Position numbers and translations under genes: made by a program. DNA of 64,000 nt from Roseateles aquatilis (GTDB lineage Bacteria > Pseudomonadota > Gammaproteobacteria > Burkholderiales > Burkholderiaceae_C): assembly GCF_002205645.1 (NCBI RefSeq), contig NZ_NIOF01000011.1, positions 124,001 through 188,000 of the forward strand. The letters are read 5' to 3'. Under the pieces are notes generated by a model that had not been told where the DNA came from, did no database searches, and was given only the letters and a program-made list of their open reading frames with translations. This document shows positions 52,570-60,397 of this stretch, one piece after another (positions within the stretch are counted from its first letter, which is position 1; each line of letters opens with the position of its first letter).

Positions 52570-54023
52570 GTCCCATCGGCGGCATGAACGAAACGAAACA
52601 GGACCGCGGCGGCATCAAGCGGCGCGACTGGTTGCTCGGCGCGACGCTCGTGTCGGGCTCGGCGGTGGTGCCGGTCCTGGCGCAGGACGGCTTCGAGCAG
52701 CCGCCGGAAGCACCGCCCGCGCCCCAGCCGGCGCCGCTCGCCATCCAGCAGACGAAGCTGCCGAACGGGCTGCGCATCGTCGTGCTGCCGCGACCCGGCG
52801 CGACGCGCACGGCGATCCGTCTGATCGGCGACGGCGGTTGGCTGCGAGATCCGGCCGGCAAGGAAGGGCTGGCCGAGGTGGCGCTGGCGATGCTTGCGCA
52901 GGGCGCGAAACGCGATGGCGAGCTGATGGAGTCCGCCGACATCGCCTATGCCGGCGATCTCCTGGGTCTGCCGCTGCGCCTGGAGCTGACGCCCGGCGGC
53001 GCGGAGCTGGTGCTGGAGGCGCTGCCGGACCAATGCGACGACGCCGTCAATCTGATGGCGGACCTGACGCAGCGGCCGACGCTGGCGTTCGAGTCGCTGG
53101 AGCACATGCGCAGCCGCGCGCAGGACGCGCTGGTGCTGCGCCGCGCCGATGCGCTGCTGCTGGCGCCGTGGGTGGCACGGCGGGCGTTCTGGGGCCGGTC
53201 GCAACCGGTGCAGACGTCGGCGAGCCTGAAGCGGCTCAAGCGCGAGGACGTGCTCGCCTTCCACCGCCAGTACTGGCGACCGGAGCGCACCGTGCTGCTG
53301 TTCGCCGGCGACCTGTCGCTGGAGACGGCGCGCGGGCTGGCGGACGACTTCATGGCGGACTGGCGCGTGCCGAAGGCGCCGCCGCCGACGACGACACCGG
53401 CCGTCGCGCTCGCGTCGACCACGCCGCCCGGGGCGACCACGCCGACCGCGCAGTTCCTGCAACTGCCGCAAGGGCAGGGCTGCCGGCTGATCGTGCAGAC
53501 GGCGGTGCCGCGCGGCACGCCGCCGGTGCTGCGGGCGCTGGCGCGCGAGCTGATGCATCAGCGGCTGGCCTCGCGCCTGCCGTGGCCGTGGGACAGCGAG
53601 ATCGAATCACTGGGCGGCACCTTCTGCTGGCGGATGAGCGTGACGCTGCCCGTGTCCGCGGTGGCCGAGCAACTGGCGCTGCTGCGCGAGCAACTGCCGA
53701 TGATCGCGGCCGAGGCGGTCTCGCCGGAGGATCTGGCGATGGCGCAGGCATTGGCGCTCGGCGACTGGCAGGCGCGTCTGGCCGAGGCGCCGGATGAGCT
53801 GCTGGCGCGGGCGATCGCGGCCGGGGAGCTCGAGGACTGCCAGCAATGGCCGCAACGCGTGCGGGCCGTCAGCGCGCCGGTGCTGCAGTTGCTGATGAGC
53901 GCCAGTTGGCGCGACAACCGCACACAGCTGCTGCTGATTGGCGACGCCGGGCCGCCGGAGCCGGCGCAGCGCGCCTGGCCGGGACTGAGCCTGGCTACAA
54001 TGCGCGCTGTCATTGGGGAGTAG
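52566..54023 (+). CDS. M16-family homologue with Tat-type signal, zinc motif lost
   Basis: This 485-residue partner has an N-terminal KRRDWLLGATLVSGSAVVPVLAQ, which resembles a twin-arginine signal. The M16 domain starts with TKLPNGLRIVVLPRPGATRTAIRLIGDGGWLRDPAGKEGLAEVALAML. The zinc motif position reads A103-E-V-A-L107, so both histidines are gone. FHRQYWRPERTVLLFAGDL is the usual end of the first M16 domain. A Pro/Thr-rich linker separates the halves. Neither this nor the overlapping upstream partner retains HxxEH, so the pair is unlikely to be a classical peptidase. The last codons carry the promoter -10 candidate and the first conserved bases of the downstream manganese riboswitch. Confidence 0.87.
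   Translation: MSPIGGMNETKQDRGGIKRRDWLLGATLVSGSAVVPVLAQDGFEQPPEAPPAPQPAPLAIQQTKLPNGLRIVVLPRPGATRTAIRLIGDGGWLRDPAGKEGLAEVALAMLAQGAKRDGELMESADIAYAGDLLGLPLRLELTPGGAELVLEALPDQCDDAVNLMADLTQRPTLAFESLEHMRSRAQDALVLRRADALLLAPWVARRAFWGRSQPVQTSASLKRLKREDVLAFHRQYWRPERTVLLFAGDLSLETARGLADDFMADWRVPKAPPPTTTPAVALASTTPPGATTPTAQFLQLPQGQGCRLIVQTAVPRGTPPVLRALARELMHQRLASRLPWPWDSEIESLGGTFCWRMSVTLPVSAVAEQLALLREQLPMIAAEAVSPEDLAMAQALALGDWQARLAEAPDELLARAIAAGELEDCQQWPQRVRAVSAPVLQLLMSASWRDNRTQLLLIGDAGPPEPAQRAWPGLSLATMRAVIGE
53996..54001 (+). promoter_or_regulatory. Candidate -10 box for the manganese riboswitch transcript
   Basis: TACAAT matches the sigma-70 -10 consensus at five of six positions and lies inside the 3' end of the second M16 gene. 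Transcription would begin near 54008, a few bases ahead of the riboswitch. The -35 region is weak. Confidence 0.45.
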
Positions 54024-54200
54024 CCGCTGCACCCCGCCCGTCGCCCGACGGGCTTACTCAGCAGACCCGCGTCAACAGACTTGAGCTTGTGCTCATGGCG
54101 CGAGGTAGCCAGGAACCGTCGTGTTCCCAGCCTGGCGAGACCTTTGACCATGCTCCCGGGTTGCGGCCGGCGGAGGCGTGGTCATTGGTACGTCTCGGCC
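54012..54200 (+). ncRNA. yybP-ykoY manganese riboswitch
   Basis: The conserved 5' element GGGGAGTAGCC (54015-54025) and the distant 3' element ACCTTTG (54140-54146, in GGCGAGACCTTTGACC) form the two Mn2+-binding loops of the yybP-ykoY class (RF00080). A perfect hairpin at 54037-54052 (CCCGTCG with CGACGGG) lies between them, in a long variable arm. The ATG of a GDT1-type manganese exporter gene follows at 54215, the classical target. The TAG in GGGGAGTAG is also the stop codon of the upstream M16 gene. The expression platform (about 54150-54214) lacks a strong T-run, so control is probably translational. Confidence 0.85.
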
Positions 54201-54214
54201 GCTGAGCGTTTTTC

Positions 54215-54793
54215 ATGGAAGCCTTCCTCATTTCCACCGGCCTGGTGGCCCTCGCCGAGATCGGCGACAAGACCCAATTGCTGGCCTTCATCCTGGCCGC
54301 GAGATTCCGGCGCCCCGGCCCGATCGTGCTGGGCATCCTGATCGCGACGCTGGTGAATCACGCCTGTGCCGGCGCGGTCGGCAGCTGGATCACGACGCAG
54401 GTGTCGCCGCAGACGTTGCGCTGGGTGCTGGGCGTGGGCTTCATCGCGATGGCGGTGTGGACGCTGATCCCGGACAAGATCGACGAGGCGGAGACGGGCG
54501 GCCGATTCCGTCTGGGCGTGCTGGGCACGACGATCGTGGCGTTCTTCCTGGCCGAGATGGGCGACAAGACGCAGATCGCGACGGTCGCGCTGGCCGCGCG
54601 CTTCAACGACCTGTGGCCGGTGGTGGCGGGCACGACCTTCGGCATGATGATCGCCAACGTGCCGGCGGTGCTGGTGGGCGACAAGCTCGCGCACAAGCTG
54701 CCCGTGCGGCTGGTTCACGGCATCGCGGCCGTGATCTTCGCGGTGTTGGGGGTGCTGACGCTGCTGGGCGCGGGGGAGTCGTTGGGGCTTTGA
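54215..54793 (+). CDS. mntX: TMEM165/GDT1-family manganese exporter
   Basis: This 192-residue inner-membrane protein has six predicted helices in two repeats, each carrying the family signature E-x-G-D-K-T: E15-I-G-D-K-T20 and E114-M-G-D-K-T119. Members such as MneA/MntX and human TMEM165 export Mn2+ (or exchange Ca2+/Mn2+ for H+). The upstream manganese riboswitch agrees with induction by excess manganese. The last 79 bases overlap the antisense 3' end of the PIN toxin gene, whose stop is at 54715. Confidence 0.93.
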   Translation: MEAFLISTGLVALAEIGDKTQLLAFILAARFRRPGPIVLGILIATLVNHACAGAVGSWITTQVSPQTLRWVLGVGFIAMAVWTLIPDKIDEAETGGRFRLGVLGTTIVAFFLAEMGDKTQIATVALAARFNDLWPVVAGTTFGMMIANVPAVLVGDKLAHKLPVRLVHGIAAVIFAVLGVLTLLGAGESLGL

Positions 54794-55197
54794 CCGCCAC
54801 GAACCGGCAGCAGCGTCATGCCGGCGCATGACGCTGCGTCGCGGTCGAAGGTCATCGTGCGTGTGCACCCGCCCAAACGGCACATCCGCTCGATCAGGTA
54901 GTCCGCGAAGTCGGCGCGACTGGTCTGGAATCGTGCAATGGCATCGGCCACATGCTCGACGCGGTCGAAGACCAGTCCGCCGTCGCGCAACAGCTTCAGC
55001 ACGATGCGCACGACTTCATCGCGCTTGACCTTGTAGCGCTTGTGCAAGACCCAGACCAGCTCCACGACGGTCGGAATGCTGATGAATCCCGGCTCCTCCT
55101 GCGAGAAACCCTCCAGCAGGGCGCACGCCGCCTCGTACTCGCGCGGTGTGTCGGGAGAAAAGTAGCGCACCAGGATGTTGGTGTCGACGCCGGTCAT
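54715..55197 (-). CDS. vapC: VapC-like PIN-domain toxin
   Basis: This 160-residue RNase-type toxin has N-terminal MTGVDTNILVRYF with the first catalytic Asp, IPTVVELVWVLHKRYKV with the conserved Glu, and ADFADYLIERM and MTFDRDAA with the later acidic residues, so the PIN active site looks complete. PIN toxins cleave tRNA, rRNA or mRNA. The natural family C-terminus would be near GMTLLPV. The last 25 or so residues here are low-complexity because the frame runs antisense into the end of the manganese exporter gene. Its start overlaps the AbrB-type antitoxin stop by four bases. Confidence 0.92.
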   Translation of the reverse strand: MTGVDTNILVRYFSPDTPREYEAACALLEGFSQEEPGFISIPTVVELVWVLHKRYKVKRDEVVRIVLKLLRDGGLVFDRVEHVADAIARFQTSRADFADYLIERMCRLGGCTRTMTFDRDAASCAGMTLLPVRGGQSPNDSPAPSSVSTPNTAKITAAMP

Positions 55198-55490
55198 TTC
55201 TTGTCCTTTCCCTTGCGTGCCTTGCGACGCTCCCGGTCCATGGACGCGAAGGTGTGGCTCATCTCGTCGATCGTCACTGGGCGGCGCACGCGCTTCGGAA
55301 GAATGCCCGCGCCCGGCAAGGGCCGCGTGGCGACGTAGAACAGGAACTCCTCGGGCGCGACATGGAAGAACTCCACCTTGTCGCCGGGACCGATGCGAAG
55401 CGCTTCCAGCACCTTCTCGGGAATCGTGATCTGGCGACCATCGTCGATGGTGGCAACGGGGCCGACGGAACGGACGCAGTGGGATGCCAT
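55194..55490 (-). CDS. vapB: AbrB/SpoVT-type antitoxin (VapB)
   Basis: This 98-residue protein has a swapped-hairpin AbrB domain near the N-terminus (VATIDDGRQITIPEKVLEALRIGPGDKVEFFHV). A Lys/Arg-rich C-terminal tail (DRERRKARKGKDKK) contains the toxin-binding segment TIDEMSHTFASMDRERR. It precedes and overlaps vapC (ATGA-type junction at 55194-55197). It is clearly paralogous to the antitoxin at 55819-56112 along its whole length. Confidence 0.9.
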   Translation of the reverse strand: MASHCVRSVGPVATIDDGRQITIPEKVLEALRIGPGDKVEFFHVAPEEFLFYVATRPLPGAGILPKRVRRPVTIDEMSHTFASMDRERRKARKGKDKK

Positions 55491-55550
55491 GACGGCGCTC
55501 TCTTCGTTTCAGTGAAAGAAGCCGGTGACTCTATGGACCTCACCCACGCT

Positions 55551-55570
55551 CCGCACTTCCTCAAATCAGT
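55551..55570. repeat. Duplicated flank of the vapBC unit, copy 1
   Basis: CCGCACTTCCTCAAATCAGT matches copy 2 at 56173-56192 at 19 of 20 bases and lies in the same position upstream of each antitoxin gene. It marks the boundary of a tandem duplication with a period of 622 bases. Confidence 0.8.
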
Positions 55571-55626
55571 TGTGGGAGGGGGATAGACCTGACCCTCCGA
55601 TGGGGGTTCCGCGAGGAAGACCGCTG

Positions 55627-55822
55627 TCAGGAATCAGCGCGCCGAGGCCACTCTCGCGATATCGGCACACGCGCGTGGTCACTTGCGCAAGCTGCGATCA
55701 AGGCATCGCGGGATCGCTCGGTGAAGCTGTCGAGCAGCCGCGTGGCGGCGGGCGACTGGCGACTGGCGGGGATCATCCGCCATGACGTGACGCACCAGCA
55801 CGTTGGTGTCGAGGCCCGTCAT
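55627..55822 (-). pseudogene. vapC pseudogene (7-bp tandem duplication, then truncation)
   Basis: From ATG 55822 (overlapping the antitoxin stop by four bases) the frame begins MTGLDTNVLVRHVMADDPRQ, a PIN toxin start with its catalytic Asp. CGACTGG is then tandemly duplicated on the plus strand (55753-55759 and 55760-55766), shifting the frame and giving a 47-codon product. Removing one copy restores SPAATRLLDSFT, as in real VapC proteins, but that frame still ends after 62 residues. About 100 residues with the remaining active-site acids are missing. The toxin is therefore inactive. Confidence 0.88.
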
Positions 55823-56112
55823 TTCCTGCTCCGCTTGCCCTTGTCGGTCCTGCGCTTCTCCCGCTCCATGGAGGCGTAGGTGTGGGTCATGTCGAAGATG
55901 CTTTGTCGCCGACGCTTTTGCCTTGGAAGAATCCCGGCGAGCGCCAAGGGGCGGGTCGAGACGTAGAACAGGTATTCGCCCGGTGCGTGGGGGAAGAACC
56001 CCACCTTATCGCCAGGACCGATGCTCAACGCGGCGCAGATCTCTGCTGGCAATGTGATCTGGTGCGCTTTCGTGAGCTCGGCCGTCGGGCCGACGACGCG
56101 TGCAAGGGTCAT
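55819..56112 (-). CDS. AbrB/SpoVT-type antitoxin, orphan second copy
   Basis: This 97-residue protein resembles the 55194-55490 antitoxin throughout: VVGPTAELTKAHQITLPAEI, SIGPGDKVGFFPHAPGEYLFYVSTRPL, AGILPRQKRRRQSIFDMTHTYASMEREKR. Its own toxin gene is destroyed, but this frame is intact, so it might still neutralise or cross-regulate the neighbouring VapC. ATG 56112 aligns with the paralogue; the frame is open to 56151. Confidence 0.85.
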   Translation of the reverse strand: MTLARVVGPTAELTKAHQITLPAEICAALSIGPGDKVGFFPHAPGEYLFYVSTRPLALAGILPRQKRRRQSIFDMTHTYASMEREKRRTDKGKRSRK

Positions 56113-56172
56113 CTGGCACGCCTCTTTTCGATGGAAAGGGAAGTCCGTCACTCTAGAGACGACGTCGTCTCA

Positions 56173-56192
56173 CCGCACTTCCCCAAATCAGT
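56173..56192. repeat. Duplicated flank of the vapBC unit, copy 2
   Basis: CCGCACTTCCCCAAATCAGT differs from copy 1 (55551-55570) at one base. In both copies a GACCTG-CCC--ATGGGG-like sequence follows within about 40 bases, so the similarity extends beyond the 20 bases. Confidence 0.8.
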
Positions 56193-56228
56193 CAACACCA
56201 AGGCAAGACCTGGCCCCCTGAATGGGGA

Positions 56229-57722
56229 TCAACGCGCCGACGATTGCCTGACCGCCCGCTCCCACTGCCCCATCAACTCCTCCGCCCGATCCCGCGACAT
56301 CGTCGGCCGGAACACCCGCTCCGTCTGCCAGTTGCGGCCGATGTCGTCGAGGTTGCCGTACACGCCGGCCGTGAGGCCCGCCAGGTACGCGGCGCCGAGC
56401 GCGGTGGTCTCGATCACCTTCGGCCGCACGACCGGGATGCCGAGCAGGTCGGCCTGGAATTGCATCAGCAGGTCGTTCACGCAGGCGCCGCCGTCGACGC
56501 GCAACTCGCTCACCGGCGCGCCGCCGGCGTCGACGGCGTCGCGGCTCATCGCCTGCAGCAGCGCGGCGCTCTGGAACGCGATGCTCTCCAGCGCCGCGCG
56601 CGCGATGTGCGCCACCGTCGAGCCGCGCGTCAGGCCCACGATCGCGCCGCGCGCCTCCGCGTCCCAGTACGGCGCGCCCAGTCCGGTGAACGCCGGTACG
56701 AACATCACGCCCCCCGCGTCCGGCACGCTCTGCGCCAGGCCCTGCACCTCGCCGCTGGCCTTGATGGCGTTGAGTCCGTCGCGCAGCCACTGCACCACCG
56801 CGCCGCCGATGAAGACGCTGCCCTCCAGCGCATACCGCGGCGCCGCGTCGATCTGCGCCGCGCTGGTCGTGATGAGCCCGTTGCCGCTGACCTGGAAACG
56901 CTCGCCCATGTGCATCAGCATGAAGCAACCGGTGCCGTAGGTGTTCTTGGCCATGCCGGCGTCGAAGCAGGCCTGCCCGAAGAGCGCGCTCTGCTGGTCC
57001 CCGGCGATGCCGCCGATGGTCAACGCGCCGCCCAGGTGCTCCGGCGCCGAGCGACCGAAGTCATGCGCCGACGGCTTCACCGCCGGCAGCACCGACGCGG
57101 GGATGTTCAGCAGCGCCAGCAGTTCCTCGTCCCAGCGGTTCTCGCGGACGTTGAACAGCATCGTGCGCGACGCATTGCTGACGTCGGTGACGTGGACCTC
57201 GCCGTTGGTGAGCTTCCAGATCAGCCAGCTGTCGATGGTGCCGAAGGCGAGCTCGCCGCGCGCCGCCTGGTCGCGCGCGCCGGGCACGTGATCGAGGATC
57301 CATTGCAGCTTCGTGCCCGAGAAGTACGCATCGACCACCAGGCCCGTCTTGCGCAGGATCAACGCCGCATGACCCTGCTCGCGCAGCGCTGCGCATTGCG
57401 GCTCGGCGCGCCGGTCCTGCCAGACGATCGCGTGGTGGACGGGGTGGCCGGTCTTGCGGTTCCAGACCAGCGTGGTCTCGCGCTGGTTGGTGATGCCCAG
57501 CGCCTTCACGTCGGCGGCACTGAGATTCGCCTTGGCCAGCACCTCGCGCGCGGTCGCGAGCTGGCTGTCCCAGATCTCGATCGCGTCGTGCTCGACCCAG
57601 CCCGGCCGCGGGTAGATCTGGCGGAACTCGCGCTGCGCCATCGCCACGATGCGCCCCTGCGCGTCGAAGACGATGGAGCGGGAACTCGAGGTGCCCTGGT
57701 CCAGGGCCAGCAGGTAGGTCAT
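56229..57722 (-). CDS. glpK: Glycerol kinase
   Basis: This 497-residue cytoplasmic FGGY kinase phosphorylates glycerol to glycerol-3-phosphate. It begins [18 protein letters not shown] (phosphate loop), with [28 protein letters not shown] (glycerol contacts), the FGGY signature [14 protein letters not shown] and the C-terminal signature [26 protein letters not shown]. All key elements and the length are normal. It lies downstream of glpR on the same strand, divergent from glpD-glpSTPQ, and forms the capture step after glycerol import. Confidence 0.97.
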   Translation of the reverse strand: MTYLLALDQGTSSSRSIVFDAQGRIVAMAQREFRQIYPRPGWVEHDAIEIWDSQLATAREVLAKANLSAADVKALGITNQRETTLVWNRKTGHPVHHAIVWQDRRAEPQCAALREQGHAALILRKTGLVVDAYFSGTKLQWILDHVPGARDQAARGELAFGTIDSWLIWKLTNGEVHVTDVSNASRTMLFNVRENRWDEELLALLNIPASVLPAVKPSAHDFGRSAPEHLGGALTIGGIAGDQQSALFGQACFDAGMAKNTYGTGCFMLMHMGERFQVSGNGLITTSAAQIDAAPRYALEGSVFIGGAVVQWLRDGLNAIKASGEVQGLAQSVPDAGGVMFVPAFTGLGAPYWDAEARGAIVGLTRGSTVAHIARAALESIAFQSAALLQAMSRDAVDAGGAPVSELRVDGGACVNDLLMQFQADLLGIPVVRPKVIETTALGAAYLAGLTAGVYGNLDDIGRNWQTERVFRPTMSRDRAEELMGQWERAVRQSSAR

Positions 57723-57752
57723 GGTGTGTCTCGCTCCTGTCGTTCTGTCATC

Positions 57753-58517
57753 TCAGCGCGCCACCACCAGCTCCACGCCCGCGTCGGCCACCAGCGCGGG
57801 GAAGGGCTCGGGCGGCGCCTCGTCGGTGAACAGCGCGTCGATCTGCGGCAAGCGGGCGACCTCGGCCATCGCGGGGCGATTGAATTTCGTCGCGTCCGCG
57901 GCGACCCAGACCTGGCGTGAATGCTCGACGATGGTCCGTGCCACCATTACCTCGCGGTAATCGAAGTCGCGCAGGCTGCCGTCGGCCTCGATGCCGGAGA
58001 TGCCGATCAGGCCGATGTCCACCTTGAACTGGCGGATGAAATCGACCGCCGCCTCGCCGACGACGCCGCGGTCGCGATGCCGCACCGTGCCGCCGACCAT
58101 CACCAGCTCGCAGTCGGGGTTGTCGCTCAGGATGGTCGCGACGTTCAGGTTGTTGGTGATGACGCGCAGTCCCTGGTGGCTGAGCAGCGCATGCGCGACC
58201 GCCTCGGTCGTCGTGCCCAGGTTGAGGATCAGCGAGCTGCCGGCGGGGATGCGCGCCGCGATGGCGCGCGCGATGCGCGCCTTGCCGTCGGCCTGCATCG
58301 CCTGGCGCTGGCGGTAGGCGATGTTCTCGGTGGTGGAGGCGGGCACGCGCACGCCGCCGTGGAAGCGCGCCACCAGGCCGGCCTCGGCCAGCCGCTGCAC
58401 GTCGCGGCGCACCGTCTGCAGCGTCACGCCGAATTTCTCGGCCAGCGTCTCGACGCTGACCGAGCCGCGCGCGCGCACCTCCTGCAGCAGATCGTTCTGG
58501 CGGGGGTTGGGGTTCAT
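57753..58517 (-). CDS. glpR: DeoR-family glycerol-3-phosphate regulon repressor
   Basis: This 254-residue repressor has an N-terminal DeoR HTH (NPRQNDLLQEVRARGSVSVETLAEKFGVTLQTVRRDVQRL, followed by ARFHGGV). The sugar-phosphate-sensing domain contains SSLILNLGTTTEAVAHAL and VMVGGTVRHRDRGVVGEAAVDFI. Glycerol-3-phosphate is the usual inducer. It sits between glpK (30 bases downstream) and the divergent glpD, the expected place for a regulator of both transcripts. Confidence 0.94.
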   Translation of the reverse strand: MNPNPRQNDLLQEVRARGSVSVETLAEKFGVTLQTVRRDVQRLAEAGLVARFHGGVRVPASTTENIAYRQRQAMQADGKARIARAIAARIPAGSSLILNLGTTTEAVAHALLSHQGLRVITNNLNVATILSDNPDCELVMVGGTVRHRDRGVVGEAAVDFIRQFKVDIGLIGISGIEADGSLRDFDYREVMVARTIVEHSRQVWVAADATKFNRPAMAEVARLPQIDALFTDEAPPEPFPALVADAGVELVVAR

Positions 58518-58536
58518 GGCGCGCAGGCTAAAGCAA

Positions 58537-58550
58537 CCGAAACGAACAAC
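58537..58550. promoter_or_regulatory. Possible GlpR operator half-site
   Basis: CCGAAACGAACAAC in the glpR-glpD intergenic region resembles the AACGAACA half of known GlpR operators. The partner half is not clear, so this is only a candidate. Confidence 0.35.
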
Positions 58551-58686
58551 TGATCGGGTTATCCCCGAGATGAAACGCGCCCAATCGCGCTAAAAAGAAA
58601 AGAGAAGAACAGAATTGCGAACTTTCAGACGTGCCGGCGCCCCGCGTTCCGATCCTGACCGAGTCGCTCCCAAGGAGAGCCCACCC

Positions 58687-60366
58687 TTGAATTCCGCTTC
58701 GCTTCCACCGCCGTCCGCCACGACGGCCGCGACGGGCGCCGGCGCCACGGCGCTCGCCACCGATGGCTCGGCGCCCGGCGTGTGCGACGTGCTCGTCGTC
58801 GGCGGCGGCATCAACGGCGCCGGCATCGCGCGCGACCTGGCCGGGCGTGGCTGGAAGGTGGTGCTGGCGGAGGCGTCGGACTTCGCGGCGCATACCTCGT
58901 CCTCGTCGACCAAGCTGATCCACGGCGGGCTGCGTTACCTGGAGTACTACGAGTTCTCGCTCGTGCGCAAGGCGCTGCAGGAACGCGAAGTGCTGCTGCG
59001 CAGCGCGCCGCACATCATGTGGCCGCTGCGCTTCGTGATGCCCCACGACGCGGCCATGCGGCCGGCTTGGATGATCCGCATCGGCCTGTTCCTCTACGAC
59101 CATCTGGCGCGGCGCGAGGTGCTGCCCGCCTCCGAGGGCGTCGACCTGCGCAACTCCGACAAGGGCCGCCCGCTGGGCGCGCCGCTGAAGCCGCGGTACA
59201 CGAAGGGCTTCCTCTATTCCGACGGTTGGGTCGATGACGCGCGGCTGGTGCTGCTGAACGCGCTCGACGCGCGTGAGCACGGGGCCGTACTGCACACCCG
59301 CACGACGGTGACCGCCGCGCAACGCCATGCCGACCACTGGATCGCGACCCTGCGCTGCGCCGACGGCGACCGCACGCTGCGTGCCCGCGCGCTGGTCAAC
59401 GCCGCCGGGCCATGGGCCGAGGGCTTCCTGCGCGAGGTCGCGTCGCCCGCCGCCGGCGAGGCGCTCGCGACCAAGAGCCTGCGCCTGGTCAAGGGCAGCC
59501 ACATCGTCGTGCGGCGTCGCTTCGAGCACGACCACGCCTACATCTTCCAGAACCCCGACAAGCGCATCATCTTCGCCATCCCCTACGAAGACGACTTCAC
59601 GCTGATCGGCACCACCGACGTGGAGTTGCCCGTCGAGGCGCTGGCCGGTTTCGGCAAGGCCCGCATCGACGAGCAGGAGATCGCCTACCTCTGCGAGCAG
59701 GCCAGCCGCTACTTCGAAGCGCCCGTGACGCCGGCCGACGTGGTCTGGACCTATGCCGGCGTGCGCCCGCTGCTGGACGACGCGTCCGGCGATCCGTCCG
59801 CCGTTACGCGGGACTACCTGTTGGAGACGCATGCCCACGGCGGCGCACCGCTGCTGAGCGTCTGGGGCGGCAAGATCACCACCTTCCGCAAGCTGGCGGA
59901 GGACGCCGCCGATCTGCTCGGCGATCTGCTCGGCGAGCGTCGCCGCGCCTGGACCGAAAACGCCCACCTGCCCGGCGGCGACCTGCGCGGCTGGATCGGC
60001 GCGCCGCAGCGGCCCGACACCGATTTCCAGCGCCTGCTGTCCGCGCTCGGTCAGCGCCATCCCTGGCTGCCGCCGTCGCTGGCGCGGCGGCTCGCGCGGG
60101 CCTACGGCGCCCGCGTCGACCGCGTGCTGCACGGCGCGGAGCGACTGGCCGACCTGGGGCCGGAGATCGGGCCCGGGCTGCACCAGGCGGAACTCGAGTA
60201 CCTGGTCCGCGAGGAGTGGGCCCGCGCCGCCGACGACGTGTTGTGGCGGCGCTCCAAGCTGGGCCTGCATTACACCGAGGCGCAGCGCATGGCCGTGGTC
60301 CAGTGGTTCGCCGAGCGCGAGCACCTGTGGTCACGGCCCCATGCCGGCAACGACGACAAGACATGA
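58687..60366 (+). CDS. glpD: Aerobic glycerol-3-phosphate dehydrogenase
   Basis: This 559-residue membrane-associated flavoenzyme oxidises glycerol-3-phosphate to dihydroxyacetone phosphate and reduces quinone. It has FAD-binding DVLVVGGGINGAGIARDLAGRGWKVVLAEASDFAAHTSSSSTKLIHGGLRYLEYYEF, the most diagnostic part of the family, and VWTYAGVRPLLDD and LSVWGGKITTFRKLAEDAAD later. A TTG start is chosen at 58687 because AAGGAG (58672-58677) precedes it and because the first 25 codons of the longer frame from 58615 have no family support. A disordered Ala/Pro-rich N-terminus of about 30 residues precedes the FAD domain. It heads the glpD-glpSTPQ run. Confidence 0.95.
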   Translation: MNSASLPPPSATTAATGAGATALATDGSAPGVCDVLVVGGGINGAGIARDLAGRGWKVVLAEASDFAAHTSSSSTKLIHGGLRYLEYYEFSLVRKALQEREVLLRSAPHIMWPLRFVMPHDAAMRPAWMIRIGLFLYDHLARREVLPASEGVDLRNSDKGRPLGAPLKPRYTKGFLYSDGWVDDARLVLLNALDAREHGAVLHTRTTVTAAQRHADHWIATLRCADGDRTLRARALVNAAGPWAEGFLREVASPAAGEALATKSLRLVKGSHIVVRRRFEHDHAYIFQNPDKRIIFAIPYEDDFTLIGTTDVELPVEALAGFGKARIDEQEIAYLCEQASRYFEAPVTPADVVWTYAGVRPLLDDASGDPSAVTRDYLLETHAHGGAPLLSVWGGKITTFRKLAEDAADLLGDLLGERRRAWTENAHLPGGDLRGWIGAPQRPDTDFQRLLSALGQRHPWLPPSLARRLARAYGARVDRVLHGAERLADLGPEIGPGLHQAELEYLVREEWARAADDVLWRRSKLGLHYTEAQRMAVVQWFAEREHLWSRPHAGNDDKT

Positions 60367-60397
60367 CGAGCGATCACGACATGCGGAGAGACCCCTC

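Noticed and set aside
53846-54205. Small plus-strand open frame across the manganese riboswitch
   Set aside because: It overlaps the M16 gene end in another frame and the structured RNA. No family match is recognisable.
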